From Echinostoma caproni (taxonomy: Eukaryota; Platyhelminthes; Trematoda; Plagiorchiida; Echinostomatidae), in the NCBI GenBank assembly GCA_900618425.1, contig UZAN01046650.1, positions 5,562 through 25,753 on the forward strand: a stretch of DNA of 20,192 bases. The letters run 5' to 3'. Shown piece after piece: positions 1 to 10,900 of this stretch (position 1 is its first letter; the number at the start of each line of letters is the position of its first letter). Both the position numbers and the translations under genes were made by a program. The notes below the pieces were generated by a model. That model was not told where the DNA came from. It saw only the letters and a list, made by a program, of their open reading frames with translations, and did not search any database.

Positions 1-255
1 GAGAGAGAGAGGGAAACCTAGTCGAACACCTTTTTCCGTAGTGAACTCGAACGAAAATTGCAGCAAGCTCGGACTCAGCTTCGGCTGTTAGTATAAAGGG
101 ATTGCTGCTATAAAGATATCGTAAAACTGAAATGAACTTCTCGGGCATACCCTTCACAGCAGGGGAGCGCCAGAGTTTACAGCGGTCGACTGAGTCGAAA
201 GCCGCTTTCAAATCGAGAATCTGCCGAAGGACAAAAATGACCCTACCAATTGAAC
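1..255 (-). mobile_element. RTE-like non-LTR retrotransposon fragment: reverse transcriptase palm region
   Basis: On the minus strand an uninterrupted frame reads VIFVLRQIL, then LKAAFDSVDR, then GMPEKFISVLRYLYS and a degraded ELAAIFVRV before running off the window through a short GA/CT repeat. These are motifs around the first catalytic Asp of RTE/CR1-like reverse transcriptases (FDSVDR with the preceding DLKAA). About 15 residues normally found between the RQIL and DLKAAFD motifs are missing, so the copy carries an internal deletion. The element is in the same orientation as the host gene. I cannot tell how far it extends beyond the window. Confidence 0.78.
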
Positions 256-349
256 GCCGACTGATATCCCATGAGTGATGCAAACAGGAAAAATCTCAAA
301 AGATTAAGGAGTGAGAAGAAGAACCGGACAGATGAGGTGGAGCAGCAAC

Positions 350-605
350 AGTTTTTTTTTTATCACACATCCACGTGTGATGAACAGCAGACGAGGCGAA
401 CCCCATGCTCACGAGGACCTGCTGTTCAGTGGTGGAAACCGGCAACCTAAGCCCCGGGACTTGGAGTGGCGAACCGCATAGGGCCCCGATAGGTTAGGAG
501 TGGTATTGAACCGGACGACAGCAGANGTGGGGCTCGAATCTCGGACCACAGGGTTTAGTCGCCATCACTGACGTGTTGGACCTTGTGGTCGGAGGTTCGA
601 GTTAG
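350..605 (-). mobile_element. tRNA-derived SINE, terminal-hairpin family, copy 1
   Basis: Reading on the minus strand, a tRNA-like head comes first, with GTGGTCCGAGATTCGAGCCC resembling a pol III B box. A body follows with the landmarks CCTAACCTATCGGGGCC, GGTTCGCCACTCCAAGTCCC and GGGGCTTAGGTTGCC. The 3' end is a perfect 7-bp hairpin (ATCACAC / GTGTGAT) and an A-run (complement of T at 352-361). The body and end recur at 11926, 13425 and 17846, which defines a family. It sits in the intron downstream of the BAH exon. One unknown base lies at 526. Confidence 0.8.
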
Positions 606-1532
606 TTACCCAAATTTTTCGCTGTGTTTCAAGCTCAATACATGCTGTTCAAAAAGGGCTATATAGACAACTGATTCTAATGTGACATCGGAGTAGCGGA
701 GGATTTTATTCCATTACATAGTGGTTTTTATGCTGTACCGGGCAAACGAAGCGGGAACTGAAAAGCTAGGAAGTACAGTGCAGCTGTTTCGACTTGATTA
801 GATCTCATCAGCATTGCGAAACCAGCGAAAGAATTGAGGATCGATCGAATACAAGACATAGATGAAGTGCAAGCANCCCACGTAACCACCGTAACCACAC
901 AGTATGGCACAACCCCTTTTTGCAAGATTGTTGTTAGTATCCCACCTCGGCCATCTCCACATTATTGTCCAGAATGTGTACCGAACAAATCACGGTAAAA
1001 CAATCTTTCTAACGAAGAAAAAGGTCCATTTCAAGCTTGACTATATGTTACGTGTGACGGATCGGATTCGAATTTCAGTTAGATCGATCGATTCGCATTG
1101 CTGAGGCGATGCAACCAGGTTGCAACGACTGTGTGGTGCCTCACAGCTTTTCAGCACAGGATGAAATTTACTAGGAGCCCAACGCACTGGCTCAACTGAT
1201 TTTTAACATCTAGCGGCGCTGTAAATGCATGCCTTTTAACTACATCTGATCTGATTGTTAGCGTTAAAGGCACAACAGCAATGGTATGCTCATGATTTAG
1301 TATAGGTGAAATGGCAATCGAAAACAAAAAAGACAATAACACCGGCGCCCACAGGTTGGTGCATCAGAGATAGTCAGATACTGTTGGCTAAATGAAAAGA
1401 AAAAAGGAATAGAAGGAAAAATAGCTAACGGATGCCTCGGAAAAAATCTAAACTGTATTTAATATATCATATCAGACTGGTATGATCGAACTGCTCAGAG
1501 TGTGAAATCCCTGAAATCCAAAATCAGTTTAC
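606..1532. other. Intronic sequence without recognised feature
   Basis: This is the intron following the BAH1 exon. I read all frames for BAH2 or HMG-box motifs (VCESRY-like, LGKC-like, W-x-(N/E)-L) and found none. A short open stretch at 728-925 on the minus strand and one at 904-1104 on the plus strand have no domain I recognise. The base at 876 is unresolved. Confidence 0.5.
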
Positions 1533-1901
1533 CTTGGCGTGGAAACGAATAAATTGAGATATTGGCATAACCAGACAGCGACCGATCAACTTGTGAACAG
1601 GTATCCCTTCAGTTAAAGCGGTACGGAACACTTCAGCTGTAAGTAAACGTCGCCTGCGTGACGGTCGCGATTCAGAAGGCCGCCAGTACCATGCTATGTA
1701 CGCCACGACTACCGGTTGGTTGAAATTTGTCGCTTCCTTGGGTTTCTCGCCGTCAGCACCGACACCTGTTGGCGGTTGTGCAGGAAGTTTACGAACCAAA
1801 CGTATCAGACGGCCAATATGACACTGGGTCACATTTGATCGAAGTGGTTCAACGTAGACAAAATCACCAACCTGATATACCACATTTCGAACCTCCACGT
1901 G
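1533..1901 (-). CDS. PBRM1: PBRM1 exon: first BAH domain
   Basis: This 123-codon phase-0 exon has a ccctgcag acceptor and a gtaaac donor. It starts VEVRNVVYQVGDFVYVEP, matching MYHVGDYVYVEP of the human first BAH domain. It continues with IARL-type strands, AYIAWYWRPSES (human has WFYRPNET), the RRRLLTAEVFRT segment (human KFLEKEVFKS) and HKLIGRCLVM (human KILGKCVVM). BAH domains mediate protein and nucleosome contacts. Relative to human there is an insertion of roughly 20 residues (KLPAQPP through NFNQP) between the second and third strands. Downstream exons for the rest of this domain's tail and BAH2 are not seen before position 1. Confidence 0.95.
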
Positions 1902-4900
1902 CTGCAGGGTCAATGAGAAACAAAAACACTAACTTCATCAGCGGTCAAAAAATATTCGAGAAAACCAATGAGTCGGTCAAAATGAACCGCAAGGTGGATT
2001 CGGTTATCAGGAGGTAAAAGGAAAGTGAGTTGGGGGCCGCTGAGATCGCAAAAAGAATACGATGGCACAATAAGACAAGGAATTACCCTAGAGAAATGCG
2101 AATATAGAAAAATGAATTATTAAACCACTTACGCTTCTTAAAATCCCATAATGAGAACCTTGTTGATCAATGGCAAATTCGCCAATACCAAAAATAAAAG
2201 TACTCACTGGAATTTCGACATCTCCCTCCTCCAGTGGTGGTGGAGCACCTTCGAAATGTTCATCACCATGCAGAGTCAACTTATGTCGCTCATCTTCTTC
2301 TGCAAGTTCCTTGTCCAATGCAGCACCTGTATATGTCATAGCCGGACTAAGAAGTGCCAAGTGAGTAGACAAAGCCGGGCCTGAGTCTGTCGAACTGCCT
2401 AATTGCAAGAACGGGTTGTTTGTTTGTGGTAGTCTTGCTGGTCGATGACACAATTCATCCCTTAAACGAACCCAACGTCGAGCCAACTCGGCAGCATCCA
2501 AGCGCTGTTGCACAGTAGGTAATGGATTCTGTACGCCAGATGGTTGATCCTCGCCCTCGCCAATGCGTGCACGTTTCAAAATCCCTAGCCAGTCGGCTTG
2601 CAGACGATCTAACCGACGATAGGATCCAGCGGCCACCGCACGATGAAGGGCAGCTAAGCGAGCGGCAGTAACTGAAGTAAGCATAGCTTCAGTTCCGTCC
2701 CCGGCAATCAAAGAATCTACAAGTCCACGTCCGTCAGAATCACAAGCAGTCAGCATGGCATTGTGCAGATTGGTCAAAAGACGTCGTATTCCTGTGTTGA
2801 TATCCGGTGGTAAACAAGGTGGCAGAGCCAAATGTGTGGCGAATGAGTTTAAAAGCACAGCACGCTTGGCTAAGCACACTCGATGCAGAATGAGGGAATC
2901 CTGTGAGACAAGCATAACAAAAGAGAACTTGTTTGAAAAGGAGGTTGATACAATGAGTACGAAAAGTTTATTACTTCGCAGAAACATTCAATTCATTTAT
3001 CCAGTCTGTGTTGGATAAAATAAAGTCCTTACGACCAACTCTATGTTCACAAAAACAGTTTGTTGAAGCCCTCTAACTACCCTAGCCCTGGCCCGACGTA
3101 AAACGTCAATTCGCCCACGACCCTTTAACCTAAACTGGAAGTACAATGTGACCTCACCCATGTTGTTTCAACCCTCCTCCCTCTCTTTCCCTCTTTGTTG
3201 CTCGGTTCCTTGTTCTAGACGATCTTTCCCAATCACTCTTTACCACATCCGTAGTGTCTAATCAACACATTCATTGACATTATTTGTTGTACATCTGTTC
3301 ACTTCTTATAAATATAACTGCATTAGCCAGAGGAAGAAGTTATCGAAAATGAGCTTGTTCGCTACACGTGTTGTTCCGTCAATGTTACGATAGGAACCTT
3401 CAGTGGAACTAAGAAATATTTCTGAAAACTATCCCGATCGGTCGCAGGGATCTGCTACTAACATGTAGTAATGTATACTCTTGATAAGATAGTCACCAAG
3501 GCAAACTGGTTAATTTCGATGTTCAGATAATAAGCAAAACCAGACAAACAAAAACAGACGAAGCTGGAGAACACCCGGGTATGGTAAACCCATTCAGATA
3601 CCACGAACGACTTGACTGACAAGTAAATTGAATACCATGTTCGAGATCTCCGTAACAACAAACAAACGGGAGACTAAAGGAAAAACACAGGCCAGTTCAC
3701 TCACCGAATAGATCTGTGAATCCGGTTCATTGAAGCGACATGCATTATCAAACATGAGAAACAAATCAGAACTGAAATCCTCNNNNGTATAGCGAGATTG
3801 AACAATCTGTTTGGCCACAACTGCTAGCTCGATCGGTTTCTTGATGAACTCGTAGTACGTAGGCAGCTCAGTCCGAGTGGGCAAGCGCATGAATGGATTT
3901 GACAACTGACGACCACCAACTTGATATTCCCTGACAGTTTGAAATAACTCCAAAATCACCCGTTGCAACAGCGGCATACCCGGCTGGGTTGAGAGCGGTG
4001 CATGTTGTCCAGATGGTCCAGCTCCTTGTGGAACAAGAATGCCAGATGGCAGAGCTTGACCATCAACGCCGACTTGACGACTATGGAGAATGAACATATG
4101 CGGGATTGATGTAACTGAGTGACACACATCACCAATAAAACAGTCCATAAAGTGGTTGTTTTAAGATAGTCGCATATTTCACATGAAAGTAAAAGTTGCA
4201 TAATGATGGGTATTGATGTTAGTGGACATATAAGTAGCAGTGGATAAGGACGCAGTGTCAGTCACTAGTACTGAGCATCTAACTATTCCCTTCCCGCTGT
4301 GTAATTTCCTACTTCAGTTGTGGGAGAGTAAATATCCAGGTACATTCGAAGTGAAGGATTCTATTTGGAGAAATCTATAGCTGGTTTCACTTCGGTCAAA
4401 CATTATATATATATATATATAATGACGAATTACCAGAATAATCGGAGCAGTATCCACAATCAAGAAGGAAAAGCAGGATATGAGTACCAGTGACTGAGAA
4501 AACGAGAGAAACGCTTCAAAAACAATGAAAATATACTGAACCCTGAGTCAAGAAATGATTGGAACGATTGCAGCCGATCCTCTAAGTTGCACTGAAGATA
4601 ATGCCGAGCTTGGCTACGAAACGTCTGCGAACAACACTTTTAGCTCGGAGAACTCGCCAACACCAACACAAGCGTCAAGAGTTTTGTTCACTGATAGGCT
4701 GGTGACCTAACCCTATCAAAGACCAACTCGCTGCTGATGTCAGCATAAAACTGCAGCACGACAAGCTAGCACAATCAAACTGATTAACATTGTAAACAAA
4801 GAGTGAGGTGTAATGTGAATGGTAATGAAAAGCATATCTGAAAAAAACTGGAAAGGTAATTCTAGTCAGCCCCGGTGTGAGCTGGTTGGTGCACTAAGAA

Positions 4901-7900
4901 AACATCTTCGGCGTGAGGGTTGAAGAGTACGAATCCCGGACAGAATGGTAGAAATACACTACTGATAAGCTCTAACAAGAGCAAAACTGGAGCCTGAGAA
5001 CTCACAGGGAGAAAGCAAGCATACTTTGACAAAATGAATATCGTCAGTTAGGTGAATGCGCATAAACATACAATGACTATTCTACACAGGTAGCAAACAT
5101 GAACCTCTGCAGCGAATTTATTTTCCAACAGTAAAGCTGTTCAGCGATAACACGGATTAGCCGTAAGCGAATAGACGATCAATTACAATCCAAAGGATGA
5201 GAAAAACAAATGTTTGGTGTAGAATAGTAAAAACTTTCCATCAGTACTCACGGTACTGACAAAAACTTTTCTGGTTAAACGAGTGCAACACACGGCAAAC
5301 CACGGCACATGACGGTAGTGACCACGCGAGATGAGAAATAGATAGATGAAAACAACTGGTGCTAAACACGCAGTGGTTCAACCCTGACAGAGAGACTTAC
5401 CGTCCGGATCGGCCACGGCCGGTAAACCTGCTGAAACCGAAACGTCTTCACAACAGACGGACGAATAAATAAACAGGCGGATATTATGTGAACGTGAATA
5501 CGGGCACAGAATAGAAGAAAAAATCTCATTAACATCCATAACGTGAAAACTCACTTCGGAACAGAAGAAACTCGGTTCGGTTTTGGTTTGTTTGGATTTC
5601 CTTGATAGGGACCCAAACTTTTTAGACGACGTTTGACCACGTTCTCCAGAATTATGGCATCATTGTACACTCCGGAACCTTCTTCATTATAGTGCCGAGC
5701 GTTGTTAAACATTAGACGCAAATCTGAAACCATCTCTTGATGTGCAGAATACTGGTAGTATGACAGATTGTCCAGAAACAAAAAAAGGATTAACTTCGTG
5801 ACATTCATCTGTACAAAATATGACACGGATAAAACGAACATTCCAAATGACTTTGTAAAATAACCGCAAACACACGAGCACAGTGAACAGCTGCGGTTTC
5901 AGTAATGCTAATCTAAATACCATTTAGTGAGCTTTGATGGACTTACGTGGTTTTCATCCATTTTACGCTTGATCATTGTTAGATCGATCGGTTCGGGGAT
6001 AACTTGGTAATAGTCGGGATATTCCTCTCTGGACGGGAGATGAATGAACACATCCCGCGGACGATGGCCATCTTCCTACAGTATGAGGGGAGCAGATGGA
6101 AAACTTAAATAGGAATCTCTATACACAAATCAGCTCAAATTGCACTGTTTAGTAACTTGCTGGGTGTTTCTATTCTCCTTTGGTGGACGCAACCGGGAGA
6201 GGAAAAGTTTATGATTGTTGGCTAAATTAGTACAACAGTTAACGAAAGGCTTACGGTTCATGAAACAAGAGTGAATCTAAGTCTGTTTATAAGTGAACAA
6301 AAAATGTCACTATGCACGTTCGGCAGCCCTGAAAACCAGAAAAGTCCTTTACTTATTTAGTGGAAAATCATGAATAATATACGACCATCGTTTGACTTCT
6401 GTAGCGAAGGAAAGTCAAAGAGAAGCTTATAGAAATTAGGACAAATGAGAACTACCACGAGGGGCAGTTCCCGTAATTAAGTGCACTCAGACAAAAGGCT
6501 TAAAAGAAGTTATTATATGGGCCGTTCAAGCAAACCCGACAGGAATCTGTTATCCCGCATACTTGACACTGAAACGAACATCGAAACACCGCATACTTTG
6601 TATGGTCATGGTATGTTAAAGCTACTTTACATGTGACCTAAACTCTAAATAGCATGCTCGAAACGAAAAATCCTTGCTTATAAAAAAATCGCACCTACTA
6701 GGTTTATCCTTTTCCTCACCTGAAACCATGACGACAGATGAGGCGATCTGGTTTTACGATGTCAACTAAGGCTGAGTCATAATGATACATGAGAAAAGGA
6801 CAAACAAAGGCATAGCCTATATTAAGCCACAGCACAAAAAGGTCGTATGATTAGATCGAGAGCCATTCACCAGTGATGGTTACAGTACCGATTACTTTTC
6901 CTACCGAAGTAGCTGCATGACCAATGACGGTAGCGCAGCAAAAGAGATAGCCGCTCGCATTTCCAAGTCTCGAGTGGCATTCGCAGGACTGAAACACCTT
7001 TGGCGTAGACGCGACGTTTCACAGAAGTTGAAAGGTCGTGCATGTTGTGCTGTCGTTCGTTCAGTTCTGCTTAATGGTTGTGAGACCTTAAATTTGCCAG
7101 TAGATATCCATCGATTAGAGGTTTTCGATTATCGGTGTTTACGCAGTTTAGCCCATTTGGGACAGAGCGACCGGGTTAGTAACGTGGAGATAAGCGGACG
7201 TGTGTTTGGGAGTCTATCAGGAATAAACCTGGTAGCACATCGAATTCAAACTAGTAGACTTTGCTGGCTGGGACACATATTTCGTACATCCAGCTACCGT
7301 CTGCCGCACCGCGCTCTATTCGCTGTAGCTAATCCGGGATGGAGGAAACTGCGTGGAGGTCAACAGATGACGTGGAGACGAGGCATGAAGAAATGCACAG
7401 AGCCATTAGGTAGAGTAGGTGTCTTTCACCTTCCGCGTTGGGGTCCGAAAGACTCCACAACTGGTTGGTTGGAGACATTGAAGGATATGGCATCGACTCG
7501 ACAGCAATGGCGTTCTTGTTGTCATTTCTTATCAGGCCAGAACACTTGAAACGATATGTATGCAGAGTTCGATTGTGTACTCCGTGTGTTAACCATAGTG
7601 GTACACCCTCTCCCTCCCTTAAAATGGATTCAATCCCTGTCCATTTTAAATGTTACCACTAACCTTGTATGCACTGCGAGTTTGGCAGCGATCATTGAAG
7701 TTCGCCTCACTATATTTTGCTGTACGATGATGATGATCATGATGATGATGACCAGTAATGAGAGAGTTCGTTTGACAATAAAAATAAGAAAAGCAAAAGG
7801 GATGTGAGTGGGAGAATGCGCATAGACACCAATCCTGGCAAACTCCGGTGAAAATTAGCTATAAATTCGGAGACGAATCAGATCATTCCTGATGTAAAAA

Positions 7901-10900
7901 GCACAAACTCCATGTTTGTGGCTGGCGACATAGCTGATACACGTGAGGAATATACTGCCAGTGTGAAAGTAATATGTCAAAGACAATTCACCAGTTTAAG
8001 TAATTTCTTGAATCCAGTATCAACAATTAGTGAATGGGTCGGTTTAGAAAGTAGACATGCATATACGTTCAAAAAGTGATCCAATTAGAAAGACCTGGAA
8101 AATAAACTGAAGGAGAAAAAGAGAAACAAATCAACATTCACAGAGTGGATTGTCAGTTTCAGTTTCAATTTTTACAACCATTAACCATGCACTTTTGCTC
8201 GCCGGTTTCAATTGCCGTCTTTTGGCCGCCCATTTGGATAAAAGAGCTGAACGAAGATTGGATTAGCACAAAATTGAAAACTCTTCAAAGGAAATTTAGG
8301 ACCATAGTCAAAATGACACAAAGAATGAGCTCACAGAACGCAAAAAAAAACAAGAAACTCACAGCCACATAGTTGAACACAGTGTTGAAAAGATTGCGCA
8401 ACCGTTTGGCTTTAGCCTCTTCAGCTGTCAAAGTCTTACGACCGAATTTACGAAATGGAGTATTGTCACCGGTGGAGCTCGAAATCAAGCTGTCGCCTTG
8501 ATCAGGAGAAATAACTGTGGAACATTCTGAGTTCAACGGAGGCAAACGTTTTGATGGCTAAAATATTTTTAAAAATGATACAATAATGGTGATAGGATCG
8601 ACGATCATAAACGGTATACTACTGTATGACTGTCCATAAACGATGAGATAACGAACCTACCCCACTACACACCATCTTAAGTCGATGCCAGTTTCCTTAG
8701 TCCAATCAACTTAAATCAGCAAGCATCAACAGGACGTCATCTACTGTCCTTTGAAATTCTAAGGCTTGAATAGTAATGGAAGGTCACCGATTGATGCCCA
8801 GCGAAACCATCTGAGATGTTATCCGGTAGTGAGTGGAGAGTGGAACTTGAAAAATACTAGATCGCTGGCGTATTTATCGACGAATACGCTTCGGTCGCTC
8901 AATACACTACGAAATCCACTATTATAGTCTAACCAAATTGTCCACTACTCCCAGTTAGCAAAAGGGTACAAGCATTTCTGCTATAAAATGCTTTTACCAA
9001 GAAGGGTATTCCGGTTTCCGGACTAGCAGAGGTCCTGGTTTCAGACTCGACCACAAAATCTTTAGTTCACAAAAATAATGAAAATTTGCAAGTATTACAA
9101 ATGAAAACACGCGGTTTGCTACATGAATTGGTTTAAACGGCACAAATTTTGAATCACGATGAGACCTTGGTCTTGCACCAGGGCTTATGAAGCTGAGGCA
9201 AGAAGATACGCAGGATGTCTTTTGTCAGGCCAAACATTTAATTATGCCTGAAAGGTCGAAGGGCAGAGGTTGGGCAAAACCCAGCCCTACATAACTACTG
9301 CGAAGTGACTGTGAGTTGAATGCGAATTTAATTGTATTCTATTGGGTTTGTGGTAAAATTGTTTGAACCTGCATACAAGTCCCGATTTGATGGGAGGATT
9401 TCGAATGCCATTACCAGATAGATAGTCTCCTCTCATTGCTGTCGGGCCTAGTTAACTGACTGACCATCATTAAACACAACATTTGAACAAACATAAACTC
9501 ACAGTTCTGATCAGCACCCGGGATGAACTGATCTGCAGAGGTAACACATACGTTCCATGCGATGGGCCGGAGGCTTAAAGTGCGAGTGGGACGGTGGATA
9601 TGCACCACTGATGAGCTCTAGAGAGCGAGAAACTCCAGCCTAGAGCTTCCGGAGTGTGTGGTGGGCTGGATAAACTAAGAATTCTACGTAAAGAATTTTG
9701 AATGGTGATCACCCCACATTAATATAACTTACCCTGCACCACTACTCAAAGAAACTGGGAGTTGAAAGTCCCCTGATTGGCAATTCCATCAGTAAAAATG
9801 ATGGAAGAGTAATCGATCCAAGGAGATTGCCATCCTTCGCCTTAACCACTACTTTATGGTTGGATTCTTGCCGGAACTTTAATCGTTCTGCTTGACGGTT
9901 GTACTCACCGCCAGTACCCGTCCATAAAGCCCCAATGAACGCAAACTAAAAATAAATCCATACTGCATTGGTCGATGCGCAGAATAACCAGGACCCTGTT
10001 ACCCATCGCATAGAGCGGGATAAGTAGTGATAAGTGGGTCCTAATTCACAAAAGGGTGAATTGTACGATAAACTCGCAGAAAACATCTAATTCAGCTGCA
10101 AATCTGTTTCATTCGTGCTGATAGATGATCTAAACACGCAAGTTGGAAAACTGAGCGAATCCTTAGTCTGGTAAGGCGCTTCGCTCTGCCCGTTTAGTGA
10201 ACAGACAGCAACCGTCGACCAGTTCTGCGTGGAACACTGATTGTTTTTGCTTAGCCCCAACTATCGAAACAAAGCTCGACGAGCGGCAAACGCTATTCTA
10301 GTTCAAAAGACATGCAGACCCGAATTGGTCACACAGCTGAGCTACCGTTGGTGTGACTCAAGAAAGCTGCAGGTACTATTAGACCACCTACGTTGAGTCT
10401 GAGTATGTACTAGTTATGATGTGCTTTATGTTTAGACTCACTGGTCATCGACAAAAATCGCAGCTCTGGGTAGCTCATCTTCTTCTGTACCATTCAGATG
10501 TTTTTTACACGTTATGAGGAAAAGCTTGGGCACGATCTAGGAGTGCGGAGATAACCAGTAGAGTCAAATAAGACAAGCAGACTATGCTTGTTGATAGGAG
10601 CCCAACATTCGTGTCAGACATTGGAGCTCTCAGGAGTGAAAGATTTCTATCTACTAGGATCAATATAGGAGTAGATTACGTTAGTACGGTTACACCGTGT
10701 ATTGCAGCGGAAGATCCGTGGGCGGTAACCTGTGAACCCCCTACAGAACCAGAAGTACAATGTGATATCCAAGTGCTAAAGGAGGGAAAGGTAATCAGTC
10801 CTGATGAGCTTCCCCAATTATTTTAAGGACAGGGTTGATTCTTTCATCGACTGTATTACTGGCTTACAGCACAGCGTGTGGTCGGAGGGTTGCATCCCTT

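Noticed and set aside
786..811. Hammerhead core CTGATGAG followed by CGAAAC on the minus strand
   Set aside because: Both conserved boxes are exact and a small stem III (ACAG/CTGT) is possible. Stem I cannot form and stem II has at most three weak pairs. There is no tRNA-like head or second copy, so I treat it as chance or a very decayed relic.
728..925. 65-codon open stretch on the minus strand
   Set aside because: No domain, no start context and an unresolved base inside it. It is not flanked by splice sites that would fit PBRM1 phase.
1..1532. Second BAH domain or HMG box of PBRM1
   Set aside because: I looked for these expected downstream exons on the minus strand and found no motif. 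They must lie beyond the left edge.
1727..2017. Plus-strand open stretch over the BAH exon
   Set aside because: It is the antisense shadow of the BAH exon and has no domain of its own.
2088..2132. Continuation of the bromodomain 6 exon frame past the second donor
   Set aside because: A strong gtaagt donor precedes it and the translation turns into a hydrophobic, intron-like run before a stop.
4880..4940. Functional tRNA gene
   Set aside because: A- and B-box-like segments are present, but the acceptor and anticodon stems do not form. It is the head of a SINE.
10801..10808. CTGATGAG on the plus strand
   Set aside because: It encodes PDEL of the reverse transcriptase motif in the RTE copy and has no GAAA partner at the right distance.
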